Assembly: GCA_900696685.1 (NCBI GenBank)
Contig: CAADHA010000166.1
Location: 1-64,000 of the forward strand
Reading direction: 5' to 3'
Source: an uncultured Planctomycetota bacterium
Lineage (GTDB): Bacteria > Planctomycetota > Phycisphaerae > Phycisphaerales > UBA5793
Length of the DNA stretch: 64,000 nt
A model generated the notes under the pieces. That model ran no database searches and was not told the origin of the DNA. It saw only the letters and a program-made list of their open reading frames with translations. Shown piece after piece: positions 27,592-37,507 of this stretch. The position numbers and the translations under genes are program-made. How positions within the stretch are numbered: the stretch's first letter is position 1; each line of letters begins with the position of its first letter.

Positions 27592-28479
27592 TCAGCGGGC
27601 GCCAGGCAGGCGCTCCACCTTTCCAAGATCGGTCAGTGCCGACTGGAGCCGACGCAGCAGCGCCGCCTCCGCCGGCGGATCACCAAACCGCCCAAGCCGC
27701 ACGGCGGCGAAGACCGGTCCGGAGGCACTCTCCCGGTCGCCGACGATGACCAGGCGGCCCTCGGCGTCCGCGAGCGATCGAATCTCAAAGAGAGTCGCAA
27801 AGCGCCAGCGATCGACGCCGAGAATGGAGTAGCCGACAATGCCCTTCGTCGCCCCCGCCTGGGCGACGGATCCCTCCAGATCAACCCACCGACCCGAGAT
27901 CGTGGCTCTCGTCCAATGCACGGGAAGTTGCGATTCACCCGCATCTCCCGTCCCATCCCCGGTCCCATCGGTTGTCGGCCGCGAAAGTGCAGCGGCGACA
28001 ACCTCTGCAAGCCTTACTTCCTCTCGCGGGTTGCCGTAGCGGCCGACCCGGACCTCGACGGCGGCTGGAATCGTTGTTCCGGACGGAAACCCGATGACCA
28101 GGAGGCGACCGATTGCCTCCTCCTGCCGCTTCATGTTGCCGACTACGAAGCCCGGAAAGCAATCGGAGACCTCGAGCTCGATATCCTCGCGGCTGAGTGC
28201 TGTAACCGTCGTGGACAGAACACCTTGCGCAACGATTGTGACGAGTCGGGCCTGGGCAGACTCCGGCGGAGGTGCCTGGTAGAAGTCGCGCTGCACCTGT
28301 GAGCATCCCCAAACACACAACGAACCGATGGCCCCAATAATGGCAGCCGCCTTTCCATGTCCAGGGCCGGAATGCCGATTAGAATCATGGATACCCCTCG
28401 CGGGGGAGCGGAGAGAGGGGAAGGCGACCGTCGCGCCAGGCCGTGCGATGGACGGAGTTGGTCTATTGCTTGAACGCAC
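27592..28479 (-). CDS. putative lipoprotein of unknown function
   Basis: The coding part shows a hydrophobic stretch AAAIIGAIGSLCVWGC that looks like a type II signal peptide with a lipobox-like Cys, followed by about 230 residues of mixed character with two similar halves (EVRVGRYGNPREEVRLAEVV and AVRLGRFGDPPAEAALLRRL), suggesting an internal duplication. No known domain. The start is uncertain: no ATG lies near the signal. The GTG at 28479 has GGAGGA upstream but gives a long N-terminus and overlaps the phoH start on the other strand. Confidence 0.5.
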   Translation of the reverse strand: MRSSNRPTPSIARPGATVAFPSLRSPARGIHDSNRHSGPGHGKAAAIIGAIGSLCVWGCSQVQRDFYQAPPPESAQARLVTIVAQGVLSTTVTALSREDIELEVSDCFPGFVVGNMKRQEEAIGRLLVIGFPSGTTIPAAVEVRVGRYGNPREEVRLAEVVAAALSRPTTDGTGDGTGDAGESQLPVHWTRATISGRWVDLEGSVAQAGATKGIVGYSILGVDRWRFATLFEIRSLADAEGRLVIVGDRESASGPVFAAVRLGRFGDPPAEAALLRRLQSALTDLGKVERLPGAR

Positions 28480-29524
28480 CCTGAAGATTCCTCCCGGCGT
28501 CGATCGAACGACTGTTCTCGGCTCCGCGGACCGCAACCTGAAGATGATCCGCGAAGCGCTGGGGGTGTCGATCTCGGCGCAGAACGGCCGGATTGTCCTT
28601 CGCGGCGAGGAGGGGGCGGTGAATAAAGCCGCCGCCGTCTTCGAACACCTCGCCCGCCTGGCTCAGAGCCGGCAGACATTATCGCGTGAGCAGGTGCTCG
28701 AAGCCATTGTCTCGGCGCCTGAAACGCCGCGCGTCGATGAGACGCTTGTCGGCGACGACCTGCCGGCCTGGGAGGGGCTGATCAACGTCTACGCCTCCGG
28801 CCGGCCGGTGCGGCCCAAGACTCCCAACCAGGACCTGTATCTCGAGGCGATTCGCACAAGCGATCTGGTCTTCGGCATCGGACCTGCGGGCACGGGCAAG
28901 ACCTACCTCGCCGTCGCCGCCGCCGTCCACATGCTCAAGATCGGCCGCGTCAAGCGCCTCGTGCTGGCGCGCCCGGCTGTTGAGGCAGGCGAGCGGCTGG
29001 GCTTCCTCCCGGGCGATCTTCAGCAGAAGGTCAATCCCTACCTCCGCCCGCTCTTCGATGCGCTCGGCGACATGCTCGACTACCAGTCTCTTCAGCGCTT
29101 CATCGCCAATGACGTCGTCGAGATCATTCCTCTGGCGTTCATGCGCGGCCGCACGCTCAACGACGCGGCGATCATCCTCGACGAAGCGCAGAACGCGACC
29201 ATTTCGCAGATGATGATGTTTCTGACGCGCACGGGGCGCCGCAGCAAGTGCATCGTCAATGGCGACCCGAGCCAGGTGGATCTGGACGATCCGTCGCAGT
29301 CGGGACTGATCGACGCAGTTCGGCGCCTGCACCGCATCAAGGGAGTGGAGACGGCCGCGCTCGGGCCGGAGGATATCGTCCGACACCGCCTCGTGCAGCA
29401 GATCGTTGAGGCGTACGGATCACAGGCGGTCGAAGAGGCGGTACACCCGGCGCGCGCACGTTCGCCGCGCGCTGTGCGGTCCAGCGAGGCCCAGGGTCCG
29501 AAGGAAGGACAGGCGGCGCCATGA
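28448..29524 (+). CDS. phoH: PhoH-family ATPase
   Basis: About 358 residues. An N-terminal KH-like region is followed by the PhoH core: QDLYLEAIRTSDLVFGIGPAGTGKT (Walker A GPAGTGKT), FLPGDLQQKVNPYLRPLFDAL, DEAQNAT (Walker B) and GDPSQVDL. The family is linked to RNA metabolism, with an exact role unsettled. The ATG at 28448 starts the conserved part; longer forms lack support. The stop overlaps the HD-domain gene by four bases (ATGA), the phoH-yqfF pairing common in bacteria. Confidence 0.92.
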   Translation: MDGVGLLLERTLKIPPGVDRTTVLGSADRNLKMIREALGVSISAQNGRIVLRGEEGAVNKAAAVFEHLARLAQSRQTLSREQVLEAIVSAPETPRVDETLVGDDLPAWEGLINVYASGRPVRPKTPNQDLYLEAIRTSDLVFGIGPAGTGKTYLAVAAAVHMLKIGRVKRLVLARPAVEAGERLGFLPGDLQQKVNPYLRPLFDALGDMLDYQSLQRFIANDVVEIIPLAFMRGRTLNDAAIILDEAQNATISQMMMFLTRTGRRSKCIVNGDPSQVDLDDPSQSGLIDAVRRLHRIKGVETAALGPEDIVRHRLVQQIVEAYGSQAVEEAVHPARARSPRAVRSSEAQGPKEGQAAP

Positions 29525-31872
29525 CGCGCATCCCCAATGGCCGCTCGGGTCGGCGCAGCGGCCGCACGCCTCCGGGCCTGCGGCGCGAGGAGATTCGCCG
29601 CCTGGGTCCGTCGGAGCACCGGCGGCCGGCCCTGGCGTGGCGCGACCGGCCGGAGATTCTCTTCGCCCTGCTCGTGGCGGCGATCTTCGTGATCGGCGCG
29701 TCAAGCCTGATCATCTGGTCGCGGAGTCAATCCATGCTGGCCGACGGCCAGATCATGCGCGACACGTTCGCCGCGCGCGTTACCTTCAACGTCTTCGACG
29801 AGAGCAGCACTCGCGCGCGCAAGGAAGTCGCCATGCGCCAGGCGCCGCGCATCTACGTCGAGATCGAGAATACGACCGCGCCACTTCGCCAGTCGATCAT
29901 CGGCCTGCCGAAGGCCGTCGCCGGCCGCGGCACCCTCACCGAGGTCAATGAGACGCTGGTGAGATCATTCAACCTCACTCCCGATTCCCTCGCCGCCCTG
30001 CAGGGGTTCGTGGACGAATCGGGCGAGCCGACCGCCCAGTGGACGGCGCTGGTGGAGCAGTTCTTCTCGAGGGGCGTGTACCGAAGGCCCATCATCGAGT
30101 CCGACCGCTGGCAGCTCGAACCGACGCTCGGTCCGGTCCCGATCCGTCTGCGCCTCGTGGAAGGGGCCACGCGCACGGTGTCCGTGGGCGACTTCGTCGA
30201 TGCGGAGGGAGACTGGTCGGAGGGCCTGCAGGGCGAGTTCGCGGCGATGTTCCCCCGTGCGCTGCAGCCCTGCATCATCCATCGGCTTCGAATGGAGCGC
30301 AGGCCGACGTTTCGGTTCGATGAGGCGGCGTCGGAGCAGGCGGCCCGGCAGGCGGCCGATGCTGTTCCTCCGCAGTTTGTCACGCACAAGCAGGGGGCGG
30401 TGCTCTACACGCGCGGCGACCGGCTCACCGCCGAACAGGTTCAACTCGTCGCCGCTGAGCATGCCGCCTACCGCGCGTTGTTGCGCGACTCGGATCAATG
30501 GTTGGCGCGGTGGACGGCCCGCCTGGGCATGCTCGGCCTGGTGGCGCTCATCGCCGGCGCACTGGCCTCGTATCTCTCGATCTTCCATTCGGGTGTGATT
30601 GCCCGGCCGCGGCATCTTCTGAGCATGGCGATTCTGAGCGTCGGCGCCCTGATGCTGACGGTGCTTGCGGCAAGGGCGATGCCCCAGGCCGTGGTCCTTG
30701 CGATCATCGCCCCCACGCTTCTGCTCACGGTCATTGTGCACGTCGCCTTCGGCCGAACCATGGCCGTGGGCGTGAGCGCCATTCACTCGCTCCTGGTCTG
30801 CTTCGCGCTGGACCTGCGCGTCAGCGCGCTGATTCTGCTGGTCGTCGGATCGTGCGTGGCCGTGGCGAGCCTTCAGGACATCCGCGATCGCCACACGCTG
30901 ATTCGGGCCGGCGTGATGACCGGGGCCGTGGTCGGCGTCGGCGCGATTCTTCGCTCCATCTGGACGCTGCCCATGATCGACCCGTCCGCTTTCTGGCAGG
31001 CCGCGTTCTACGACGGCCTCTTTGCGGCCTCGGCCGGTGTGCTCGTCGGTGTCTTCTCGCTCGGCGTGCTCTCGACGGTCGAGCGGCTCTTTGACGTAAC
31101 GACCGGCCTCACCCTCGTCGAACTGCGCGACCCCAAGCATCCGCTTCTGCGCGAACTTCACCAGCGAGCGCCGGGCACCTGGAACCATTCCTGGCAGGTT
31201 GCCACCATCGCCGAGACCGCGGCCGAGGCCATCGGCGCCAACTCGCTGCTCACCTACGTCGGCGCCCTCTACCACGACATCGGCAAGATGAACAAGCCGC
31301 AGTACTTCGTGGAGAACCAGGCCGACGGCCTCAACCGCCACGAGAAACTCAGCCCCGCCATGAGCCTGCTGCTGATCGTCGGGCACGTGAAAGACGGCCT
31401 CGAAATGGCCCGCGAGTGGGGGCTGCCCAAGCCGCTTCACCACTTCATCGAGGCCCACCACGGCACCACGCTGGTTGAGTACTTCTACCAGGTCGCGCGT
31501 GAGCGCGCCGAGTCGGGACGCACCAACGATGAGGTTGAGGAGGTTGCCTACCGCTATCCCGGTCCGCGCCCGCGCACCAGGGAGGTCGCGATCATCATGC
31601 TCGCCGACGCGGCCGAGTCCGCCTCGCGGGCTCTCTCCGACTTCTCGCCCACGCGCATCGAGCAACTCGTCCGCAACCTCGGGCAGAAGCGGCTGCTCGA
31701 TCACCAGTTCGATGAGTGCAACCTCACCCTGCGAGAACTGACGATCATCGAAGACTCGATCATCAAGTCGCTCTGCGCCATCCGCCACGCGCGCATCGTC
31801 TACCCCGCGGAGAAGGAGCGCGAGGCGCCGGAGCGCGAGCAACCTGCACCGCCCGCGGCGCAGCGGGCTTGA
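29521..31872 (+). CDS. 7TM-HD protein, PgpH/YqfF-like cyclic-di-AMP phosphodiesterase
   Basis: A 783-residue membrane protein. An N-terminal helix at about 45-67 leads to an extracytoplasmic 7TMR-HDED domain (about 70-310), several transmembrane helices (about 330-520), then a cytosolic HD domain with HSWQVA, LYHDIGK and HHGT metal ligands (about 550-730). The HDIG form matches PgpH, which degrades c-di-AMP in Firmicutes. Translation is coupled to phoH. In relatives ybeY and dgkA often follow; here purQ follows on the opposite strand. Confidence 0.88.
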   Translation: MTRIPNGRSGRRSGRTPPGLRREEIRRLGPSEHRRPALAWRDRPEILFALLVAAIFVIGASSLIIWSRSQSMLADGQIMRDTFAARVTFNVFDESSTRARKEVAMRQAPRIYVEIENTTAPLRQSIIGLPKAVAGRGTLTEVNETLVRSFNLTPDSLAALQGFVDESGEPTAQWTALVEQFFSRGVYRRPIIESDRWQLEPTLGPVPIRLRLVEGATRTVSVGDFVDAEGDWSEGLQGEFAAMFPRALQPCIIHRLRMERRPTFRFDEAASEQAARQAADAVPPQFVTHKQGAVLYTRGDRLTAEQVQLVAAEHAAYRALLRDSDQWLARWTARLGMLGLVALIAGALASYLSIFHSGVIARPRHLLSMAILSVGALMLTVLAARAMPQAVVLAIIAPTLLLTVIVHVAFGRTMAVGVSAIHSLLVCFALDLRVSALILLVVGSCVAVASLQDIRDRHTLIRAGVMTGAVVGVGAILRSIWTLPMIDPSAFWQAAFYDGLFAASAGVLVGVFSLGVLSTVERLFDVTTGLTLVELRDPKHPLLRELHQRAPGTWNHSWQVATIAETAAEAIGANSLLTYVGALYHDIGKMNKPQYFVENQADGLNRHEKLSPAMSLLLIVGHVKDGLEMAREWGLPKPLHHFIEAHHGTTLVEYFYQVARERAESGRTNDEVEEVAYRYPGPRPRTREVAIIMLADAAESASRALSDFSPTRIEQLVRNLGQKRLLDHQFDECNLTLRELTIIEDSIIKSLCAIRHARIVYPAEKEREAPEREQPAPPAAQRA

Positions 31873-31926
31873 GGCGAAGACGCAAGCGGATCCGGAACGC
31901 CAGGAACCCAGGGCCGAACATGTGAA

Positions 31927-32730
31927 TCAGACGCGCTGTGTCTGCGCGTGGCGGACGGCGCTGCGGAACATCGCCAGCCCCAGAGGCGTGCTTGAGAGGA
32001 TCGACGCGTCGAGCCGCGTCCAGCGCGGGTGCTGCGTCCACCTCGTGAAGCGCTCGGGGTGCGGCATGAGGCCAAAGACCACTCCGGTCGCGTCGCAGAT
32101 GCCGGCGATGAGATTCATCGAGCCGTTGAGGTTGTGCCCTGCGGCATAGCGCATCGCCACACGATGCTCGCGCTCCAGCATGGCGAGCGTCTCATTCTCA
32201 GCGACGAACCGTCCTTCGCCGTGCGCGATGGGCAGGACCATCTCGCCTCGCACGCCCTCAAGGTTCTGCGTCCAGATGCAGGGGCACTGCGGCTCAATCT
32301 CGACCGCGACCCACTGGTCGATGAAGCGCCCGCCGGCGTTGTCGAGAAGCGTGACGCACTGGACCGGCGGCCGGTCGGCGGGCCATGCTTCGCCTCGCGC
32401 CGGGCCGGGCAGCAGTCCCATCTTGACGAGCGCCTGAAAGCCGTTGCACGGTGCAAAGATGGGAACGCCTCGCTCGATGGACCGCCTCAGCGCCGGATAG
32501 AGCCGTTCGCGCATGAGCAGCGCCTGGATCTTCCCCGCGGCCACGTCGTCGCCGTAACTGAAACCGCCCGGCAGGCCGAGCAGGTCATAGCCGTCGAGCA
32601 ACTCCGGCCGCTCCATGAGCACGTTGAGATGAATTGACTCCGTCGCCGCGCCGGCGCACTCAAAAGCGTGCGCCAGTTCGCGGTCGCAGTTCGTCCCGGC
32701 CGTGCGGATGATGAGTGTGCGAGGTGTCAT
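31927..32730 (-). CDS. purQ: phosphoribosylformylglycinamidine synthase, glutaminase subunit
   Basis: Class I glutamine amidotransferase that feeds ammonia to PurL in purine synthesis. Nucleophile C95 sits in APCNGFQAL, with H224 and E226 in LMPHPER. At 267 residues it is a little longer than Bacillus PurQ. Neither purL nor purS is adjacent; it lies 85 bases downstream of nuoG. Confidence 0.94.
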   Translation of the reverse strand: MTPRTLIIRTAGTNCDRELAHAFECAGAATESIHLNVLMERPELLDGYDLLGLPGGFSYGDDVAAGKIQALLMRERLYPALRRSIERGVPIFAPCNGFQALVKMGLLPGPARGEAWPADRPPVQCVTLLDNAGGRFIDQWVAVEIEPQCPCIWTQNLEGVRGEMVLPIAHGEGRFVAENETLAMLEREHRVAMRYAAGHNLNGSMNLIAGICDATGVVFGLMPHPERFTRWTQHPRWTRLDASILSSTPLGLAMFRSAVRHAQTQRV

Positions 32731-32815
32731 GCGGTGTGGTGTCGTATCGCCTCGCGCGCCGCTGCGCGAAGCCTCCGGGTCGCGGCGAAACGAATCTTCG
32801 ATGCCTCGCCCTCAA

Positions 32816-34495
32816 TCATAGTTCAACAAGTTCCATGTCGGACTCAATGAACGACCCCGCAGCGGGCGCCTGGACGTCGCGGATGAACTCCATCAGCCCG
32901 AGCGACGCAGCCATTTCCTCGCGCACCGCCGCCGCGTTGTAGCGAGGCGCACCGTGGCCGTTTGTCGAGGCTGCGCGGCGAGCGAGGAGGTCGGCGAAGA
33001 TCTGCCCCTCGCTGCGGCTGCCTTCGACCGGCGGGATTGCCTGCTCAAACGCCTGGAGAAGTCCGTTCGCATTTTCAAATGTGCCCGATTTCTCCGCCCA
33101 TGTCGCGCCGGGCAGAAGGACGTTCGCCTTGCCCGTCAGGTCATTGGGCAGCGTGTCGATGAGGAAGATGCACTTTCGGCTCAGGGCCTTGGCGAGGTCC
33201 TTGGTGACCCACTCGCTTGGATAGTTGCCCGTCAGGAGGACGACTTCGGCGTCCTTGATCGCCTCGAGCCACTTTGCGAACTCGAACGCCTCGGTCCCGT
33301 TGAGTCCCTTGAGCACGCGTCGCACTCCGCGCGCGTTGGGGGCCTTCTCGGCGCGGATCGTAAAGGCGTTGCGGTCCGCCGGCGAAGCGCCGGGCGGAAA
33401 GGTCCTGTCCTCGCCGTTCACCGGAACCGGCCCGACGCCGATGATCGGCCGAGACTGCTCGCCGCACGCCGCGCGGACCCATCTGGCCATGAGGTACGCT
33501 TCTTCGCACGAGAGCATGGGGCTGACGAGCGCGGCGACCTTGGCGCCCGCCTCGCGCGCCGCGGCAAGGCGCTCGTCGATCTCGTCATAGGCCGCGCTGA
33601 AGTTCGTCCCCACCTGTTCGCCGTACTGCAACCGGCGCGGCTCGGTCAGGCGCTGGTCGCTGTGGATGAACTTCCAGCCGTAGCGCACCTCGTCGCTGAT
33701 CCACCACTTGTTGACGGAGAGATTGCGCCGCGGCTTGACGCGGTAGATGCGCCCCTGGTTGTGCTCGATGGAGATGTTGTCGCCCGAGGCCGTCAGCCCG
33801 TCGATGCTCGGGGTCTTCGTGAGCAGCCAGACGCGCTGCGTGAAGAGAAAGTCCTTGTCGAGAAGCGCGCCGACGGGGCAGATGTCCGCCACGTTGCCGC
33901 TGAGTTCGTTGTCCAGCGCCTTGCCCGGAAAGAGGTCGATCTGCTCGCTCGAACCGCGTCCCACCACGCACAGCTCCGCAGTCCCCGTCACCTCGCGCGT
34001 GAAGCGAACGCATCGGCTGCACATGATGCAGCGGTCGCTGTAAAGGTAAATGTGCGGCCCGACGTCCTTCTTGGGCTGCTTGATCTTGGCTTCCTCGAAG
34101 CGCGACTCGCCCCGGCCGTACTCGTACGAGTAGTCCTGGAGATAGCACTCGCCCGCCTGGTCGCAGATCGGGCAGTCCAGCGGGTGGTTGATCAGGAGAT
34201 ACTCCATCACCGCCTTCTGGTTGGCGATCGCCTTGGGGCTGTCAGTGCGGACGACCTGCCCGTCGCCGCAGGGGGTCTGGCAGGTGGGCAGGAGGCGCGG
34301 GATGGGTTCAAGTTCGCCGCTGCGGGGGTTTGGCGCCCACACTTCAGCGAGGCAGATGCGGCAGGACGCCACCACGCTCAGTCCCTCATGCCAGCAGTAG
34401 TGGGGAATCTCGAGGCCGTTGGCGAGCGCCACCTCGAGGATCGAGGGTGCGCCGGTGAACTCGCAGGGCTTGCCGTTGATCGTGATACGCGCCAT
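32816..34495 (-). CDS. nuoG: NADH-quinone oxidoreductase subunit G
   Basis: Peripheral-arm subunit of complex I carrying Fe-S clusters. The order is a 2Fe-2S ferredoxin domain (Cys pattern within residues 34-75), the His/Cys cluster (HPLDCPICDQAGECYLQDY), two 4Fe-4S groups (CIMCSRCVRF and DICPVGAL), then a molybdopterin-oxidoreductase-like part. At 559 residues it is on the short side. Unusually, nuoF is 3 kb upstream with three unrelated genes between, and other nuo genes are absent from the window. Confidence 0.92.
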   Translation of the reverse strand: MARITINGKPCEFTGAPSILEVALANGLEIPHYCWHEGLSVVASCRICLAEVWAPNPRSGELEPIPRLLPTCQTPCGDGQVVRTDSPKAIANQKAVMEYLLINHPLDCPICDQAGECYLQDYSYEYGRGESRFEEAKIKQPKKDVGPHIYLYSDRCIMCSRCVRFTREVTGTAELCVVGRGSSEQIDLFPGKALDNELSGNVADICPVGALLDKDFLFTQRVWLLTKTPSIDGLTASGDNISIEHNQGRIYRVKPRRNLSVNKWWISDEVRYGWKFIHSDQRLTEPRRLQYGEQVGTNFSAAYDEIDERLAAAREAGAKVAALVSPMLSCEEAYLMARWVRAACGEQSRPIIGVGPVPVNGEDRTFPPGASPADRNAFTIRAEKAPNARGVRRVLKGLNGTEAFEFAKWLEAIKDAEVVLLTGNYPSEWVTKDLAKALSRKCIFLIDTLPNDLTGKANVLLPGATWAEKSGTFENANGLLQAFEQAIPPVEGSRSEGQIFADLLARRAASTNGHGAPRYNAAAVREEMAASLGLMEFIRDVQAPAAGSFIESDMELVEL

Positions 34496-34657
34496 GGGTT
34501 GGAATCGTAGTCGCGATCATTCGCAGCCGCGCCAGGCTCCGGCATGAACCATCGGCGACACCACGCCAGACTCTGACCCCGGATGGACCCCGGCATGCAG
34601 ACGGCGTCGCATGCGTCAGGTTCGGGCCTGCACGCTTGTCCGCGCGTTCACTCGCCT

Positions 34658-35131
34658 TCACGACGGCGTCGCGTTGCGCTGAATGCGGATGGATTCGACG
34701 GGAATGAGCGGGCCGTGGTTGATGCCCGGGCAGGTCGTGCCCGCCCGCTGCCAGTCGCGCGGATGCCTCAGGTTCTCCGGCCAGAAGGGCCAGGTGCGGC
34801 ACTGCATCGGCCGCGCGGCATACACGCGGCACAGAGCGCGGCCGGGCTGCGAATCCCGATCGAGGAAAACGCAGTCAAAGCCGTGCTTCGTGCGGACCTC
34901 CGTGAGCGAGCGACGGCCGTGCAGGATGCGAGTGAAATCGCGCTCGATTCCTTCCGCGGAGCTCCCCAGCAGAGCGGCGATGGCGCGAAGATCATCATTG
35001 CTCACCCAGACGAAGCCGGTCGGCCCGGTGCAGCAATGGCCGCATTGCGTGCATTCGAAGCGCAGGCCGTCCGAGTACCACTCGTCGGGCGTCGGCGGGT
35101 CTTCGCGGCCGGGGCCGGGGTCAATGGTCAT
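34658..35131 (-). CDS. YkgJ-family cysteine-cluster protein
   Basis: A 157-residue protein with the YkgJ/Fli-B-type zinc or iron cluster: FECTQCGHCCTGPTG near residue 26, then CVFLD, ALCRVYAARPMQCRTWPF and TTCPG. The cytosolic role of the family is poorly known. Its ATG overlaps the nrdR stop by four bases, so the two genes are translated together. Confidence 0.85.
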   Translation of the reverse strand: MTIDPGPGREDPPTPDEWYSDGLRFECTQCGHCCTGPTGFVWVSNDDLRAIAALLGSSAEGIERDFTRILHGRRSLTEVRTKHGFDCVFLDRDSQPGRALCRVYAARPMQCRTWPFWPENLRHPRDWQRAGTTCPGINHGPLIPVESIRIQRNATPS

Positions 35132-35637
35132 GAGCCTGTGGGGAAGAGGTTGGCCTGGCCCGGCACGTCGGCCCGGGCCTGCTCGCGTACATCCTGGGCG
35201 GCGTCGATGAGTTGATCGAGGCCGTGAAACTCCTTGTAGACACTCACGAAGCGGACGTAGGCCACCTGGTTGAGTTTGCGCAATCGCTGGGCGACTCGCT
35301 CGCCGATGACCAGTGAGGGGACTTCTCGCTCAAACTCGCGATGGAGTTCCTCGTCGATCTCCTCGACGACGCGCATCTTGGCTTCGGTGGCAATGGGGAG
35401 TTTGCCACAGGCGGCCTCGATGCCGGCCAGGATCTTCTGGGGGTCGAAGGCCTGGCGCGTGCCGTCTCGCTTGACAACCACGAGGCGGCCGGCGGCCTCG
35501 ACTCTCTCATAGGTGGTAAAGCGCTTGCCGCAGCGGTTGCAGATGCGGCGGCGGCGGATCGCCTTGCCGCCTTCGCTGGCGCGGCTGTCGATCACCCGGT
35601 CGTCATTGGCGGCACAGGCGGGACAAATCACTTTCAC
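35128..35637 (-). CDS. nrdR: transcriptional repressor NrdR
   Basis: A 169-residue ATP-cone regulator of ribonucleotide reductase genes. The N-terminal zinc ribbon uses CPAC and CNRCGKRF, and the ATP-cone (about residues 50-140) contains VVKRDGTRQAFDPQKI. Length is typical. No nrd gene is in the window, so its targets lie elsewhere. Coupled to the YkgJ-like gene downstream. Confidence 0.95.
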   Translation of the reverse strand: MKVICPACAANDDRVIDSRASEGGKAIRRRRICNRCGKRFTTYERVEAAGRLVVVKRDGTRQAFDPQKILAGIEAACGKLPIATEAKMRVVEEIDEELHREFEREVPSLVIGERVAQRLRKLNQVAYVRFVSVYKEFHGLDQLIDAAQDVREQARADVPGQANLFPTGS

Positions 35638-35742
35638 GCCTCCGAGGGCACATCTGGTGGAGAGTCACCTTGAGACCACGTATGTTGTGGTCCTCGCGCG
35701 CTGGAGTCAACCACGCCGCCTGTCGCCTCCGCAGGTAAGACT

Positions 35743-37458
35743 TCAATCGGGGATGATGGGAACGGGCACATCCGACTTGTGGCTGACGATGAGTGTGTAG
35801 TTCAGGGTCGTTTCGCGGCCGGTGGCGGGCAGATCGAGGTCCCAGCGCAACAGGCCAGTGCCGCGCTGGCGCAGGCGGTATTCCTCGTCGCGGCTGACGG
35901 TGGGTGAGATCGCCGTCGTAGACACGAAGATGCGATCGTCGCGCGTGATGGGCGAACGATCCCACACTTCGACGGAAACGCCCTGCCCGGTGGCGTTGCC
36001 CACGCGGATGCGGTATTCGACGATGGTCTCGCGCCCGTCGCCGAGCAGGCCGGTGGAGCGCGTGCGGTGGCTGATTCTGGTGCGCTGAGCGGTGACGCGG
36101 TGATCAGTGCCGAAGAAAACATCCACCTTCGAGCCGGGCGCGACATAGGGGATGCTCGTCTCTCCGACGTACTCGCTGCCGAGAAAGACAGCAACGTCGC
36201 CGGGCAGCCAGTGGACTCGGCTGGAGTTCTCCATCGTTCCGCGCAGGAAGGCGCTGTTGGAAAGGACCGGCACACAGATGTAGCGGAACTGGGGCTTGAG
36301 TATGAATGTGCTGAGGCGAAGGCGCGGGGCCTCGCCGCCGCCCGAGGGGATCGATGCCGGCTGCGGCAGGCGGTAGAGAGCGAAGGGCGGCGAGCCGAGG
36401 GAACCCGCCGAAGTCACACGGCCGCCCTGTCCGACCAGGCGCGCCAGGCTCGCTCGACCGGAGGAAAGCGCCCCCTCATCGCCCTCCTGACGCACTGCAA
36501 GTGATGAATTCTCCGTCCCCGCGCCGCCGATCATCCCCGGACTCAGCGCCGGCGGCGCCGTCGGATCGATCACCGGGTGCGTCGAATAGCCGAACGCCAC
36601 CTGATCCCAGTTCTCGCCCGTCCGCTGGCTGACGGCGAGTTCAAACTCGAGGACGGCCTGAGTGAGTGCGGGATCGGTGCGCACATTGTAGGAAATGCGG
36701 CTGCTCACGCCGGATGCAAGATAGGTCAGCCTTATGGGCATGGAGGGATCAGAAATCTGGTCAATCGTCAATCCGATGAGCGCGGACCGCATCAGCGGCG
36801 GACCGGCGGACTGGTACTCGACCTTCTGCTCCACGAGTCGATCGACCTTGGCCTGGAGGGCTCGCCTCTCGGCCGAAACAGTGCGGCGGCGCTCAAGCAG
36901 TGCGGCGTGCTGCTCCGCAAGATACTTTGAAACGCGGGTGATCTCGTCGAGGTCGATTCGCCCCGAGCCGACCTGTTCGCCCGAGCGCTGGGCGGTTCGC
37001 TCGGCGATGGCGTCGAGCAGCCCCTCCTCCTTGGCAATGACGAGCAGTTTTTCATCGAGGACAGCGAGTTGCCCGGCGGCTTCGGCGTGCGCGGCTTCGA
37101 TCGCGGCGAGGCCGGCCTGATAGGACGCGACGTCCTCGCGCACTTCGTAAGTCAGGCGCGTCACGACGCCCCGCCCGCCTGCGTCGGCGCGGATCGAGGC
37201 AGGCTCGATCGACTCGGGGAGATTGATGAATCGCACGTCGTGAGTTCCCGCGTCCAGTTCGACGGTCGCAACGCGCGTGACAACTGCCCAGGTGTCGTGG
37301 ACTGTGACGGTCTCAATGCGTCCGGCGGTTTCGAGGGGCGCACCCTGCCGGTTGTACGCGGCGGCGCCATGAGTCGCGGTCGCAACTCCGCAGCAGAACA
37401 GACCGGCCGCGCACAATGCGGGAGCGATCCGATGAACCTGAGTGGTTGCCGTCCTCAT
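35743..37458 (-). CDS. exported DUF4139/MuiA-family protein
   Basis: A 571-residue protein with a signal peptide (hydrophobic core about 10-30). An N-terminal domain is followed by a coiled coil (about 110-225: EAAHAEAAGQLAVLDEK, LERRRTVSAERRALQ) and a C-terminal DUF4139 beta-rich domain (about 230-571, TYLASGVSSRISYNV, GSEYVGETSI, EYRIRVGNATG). Related proteins are labelled mucoidy inhibitor A, but their molecular role is unknown. It sits between nuoF and nrdR on the same strand. Confidence 0.82.
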   Translation of the reverse strand: MRTATTQVHRIAPALCAAGLFCCGVATATHGAAAYNRQGAPLETAGRIETVTVHDTWAVVTRVATVELDAGTHDVRFINLPESIEPASIRADAGGRGVVTRLTYEVREDVASYQAGLAAIEAAHAEAAGQLAVLDEKLLVIAKEEGLLDAIAERTAQRSGEQVGSGRIDLDEITRVSKYLAEQHAALLERRRTVSAERRALQAKVDRLVEQKVEYQSAGPPLMRSALIGLTIDQISDPSMPIRLTYLASGVSSRISYNVRTDPALTQAVLEFELAVSQRTGENWDQVAFGYSTHPVIDPTAPPALSPGMIGGAGTENSSLAVRQEGDEGALSSGRASLARLVGQGGRVTSAGSLGSPPFALYRLPQPASIPSGGGEAPRLRLSTFILKPQFRYICVPVLSNSAFLRGTMENSSRVHWLPGDVAVFLGSEYVGETSIPYVAPGSKVDVFFGTDHRVTAQRTRISHRTRSTGLLGDGRETIVEYRIRVGNATGQGVSVEVWDRSPITRDDRIFVSTTAISPTVSRDEEYRLRQRGTGLLRWDLDLPATGRETTLNYTLIVSHKSDVPVPIIPD

Positions 37459-37507
37459 GGCGAGATCCTCCGTGACTGCTCTCTTCGAGGCAGGTCCGCT
37501 CCGGCGA

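Noticed and set aside
29965-31842. 625-residue minus-strand open frame
   Set aside because: Lies entirely antisense to the pgpH-like gene; low-complexity His/Arg/Asp/Gly translation typical of GC-rich shadow frames.
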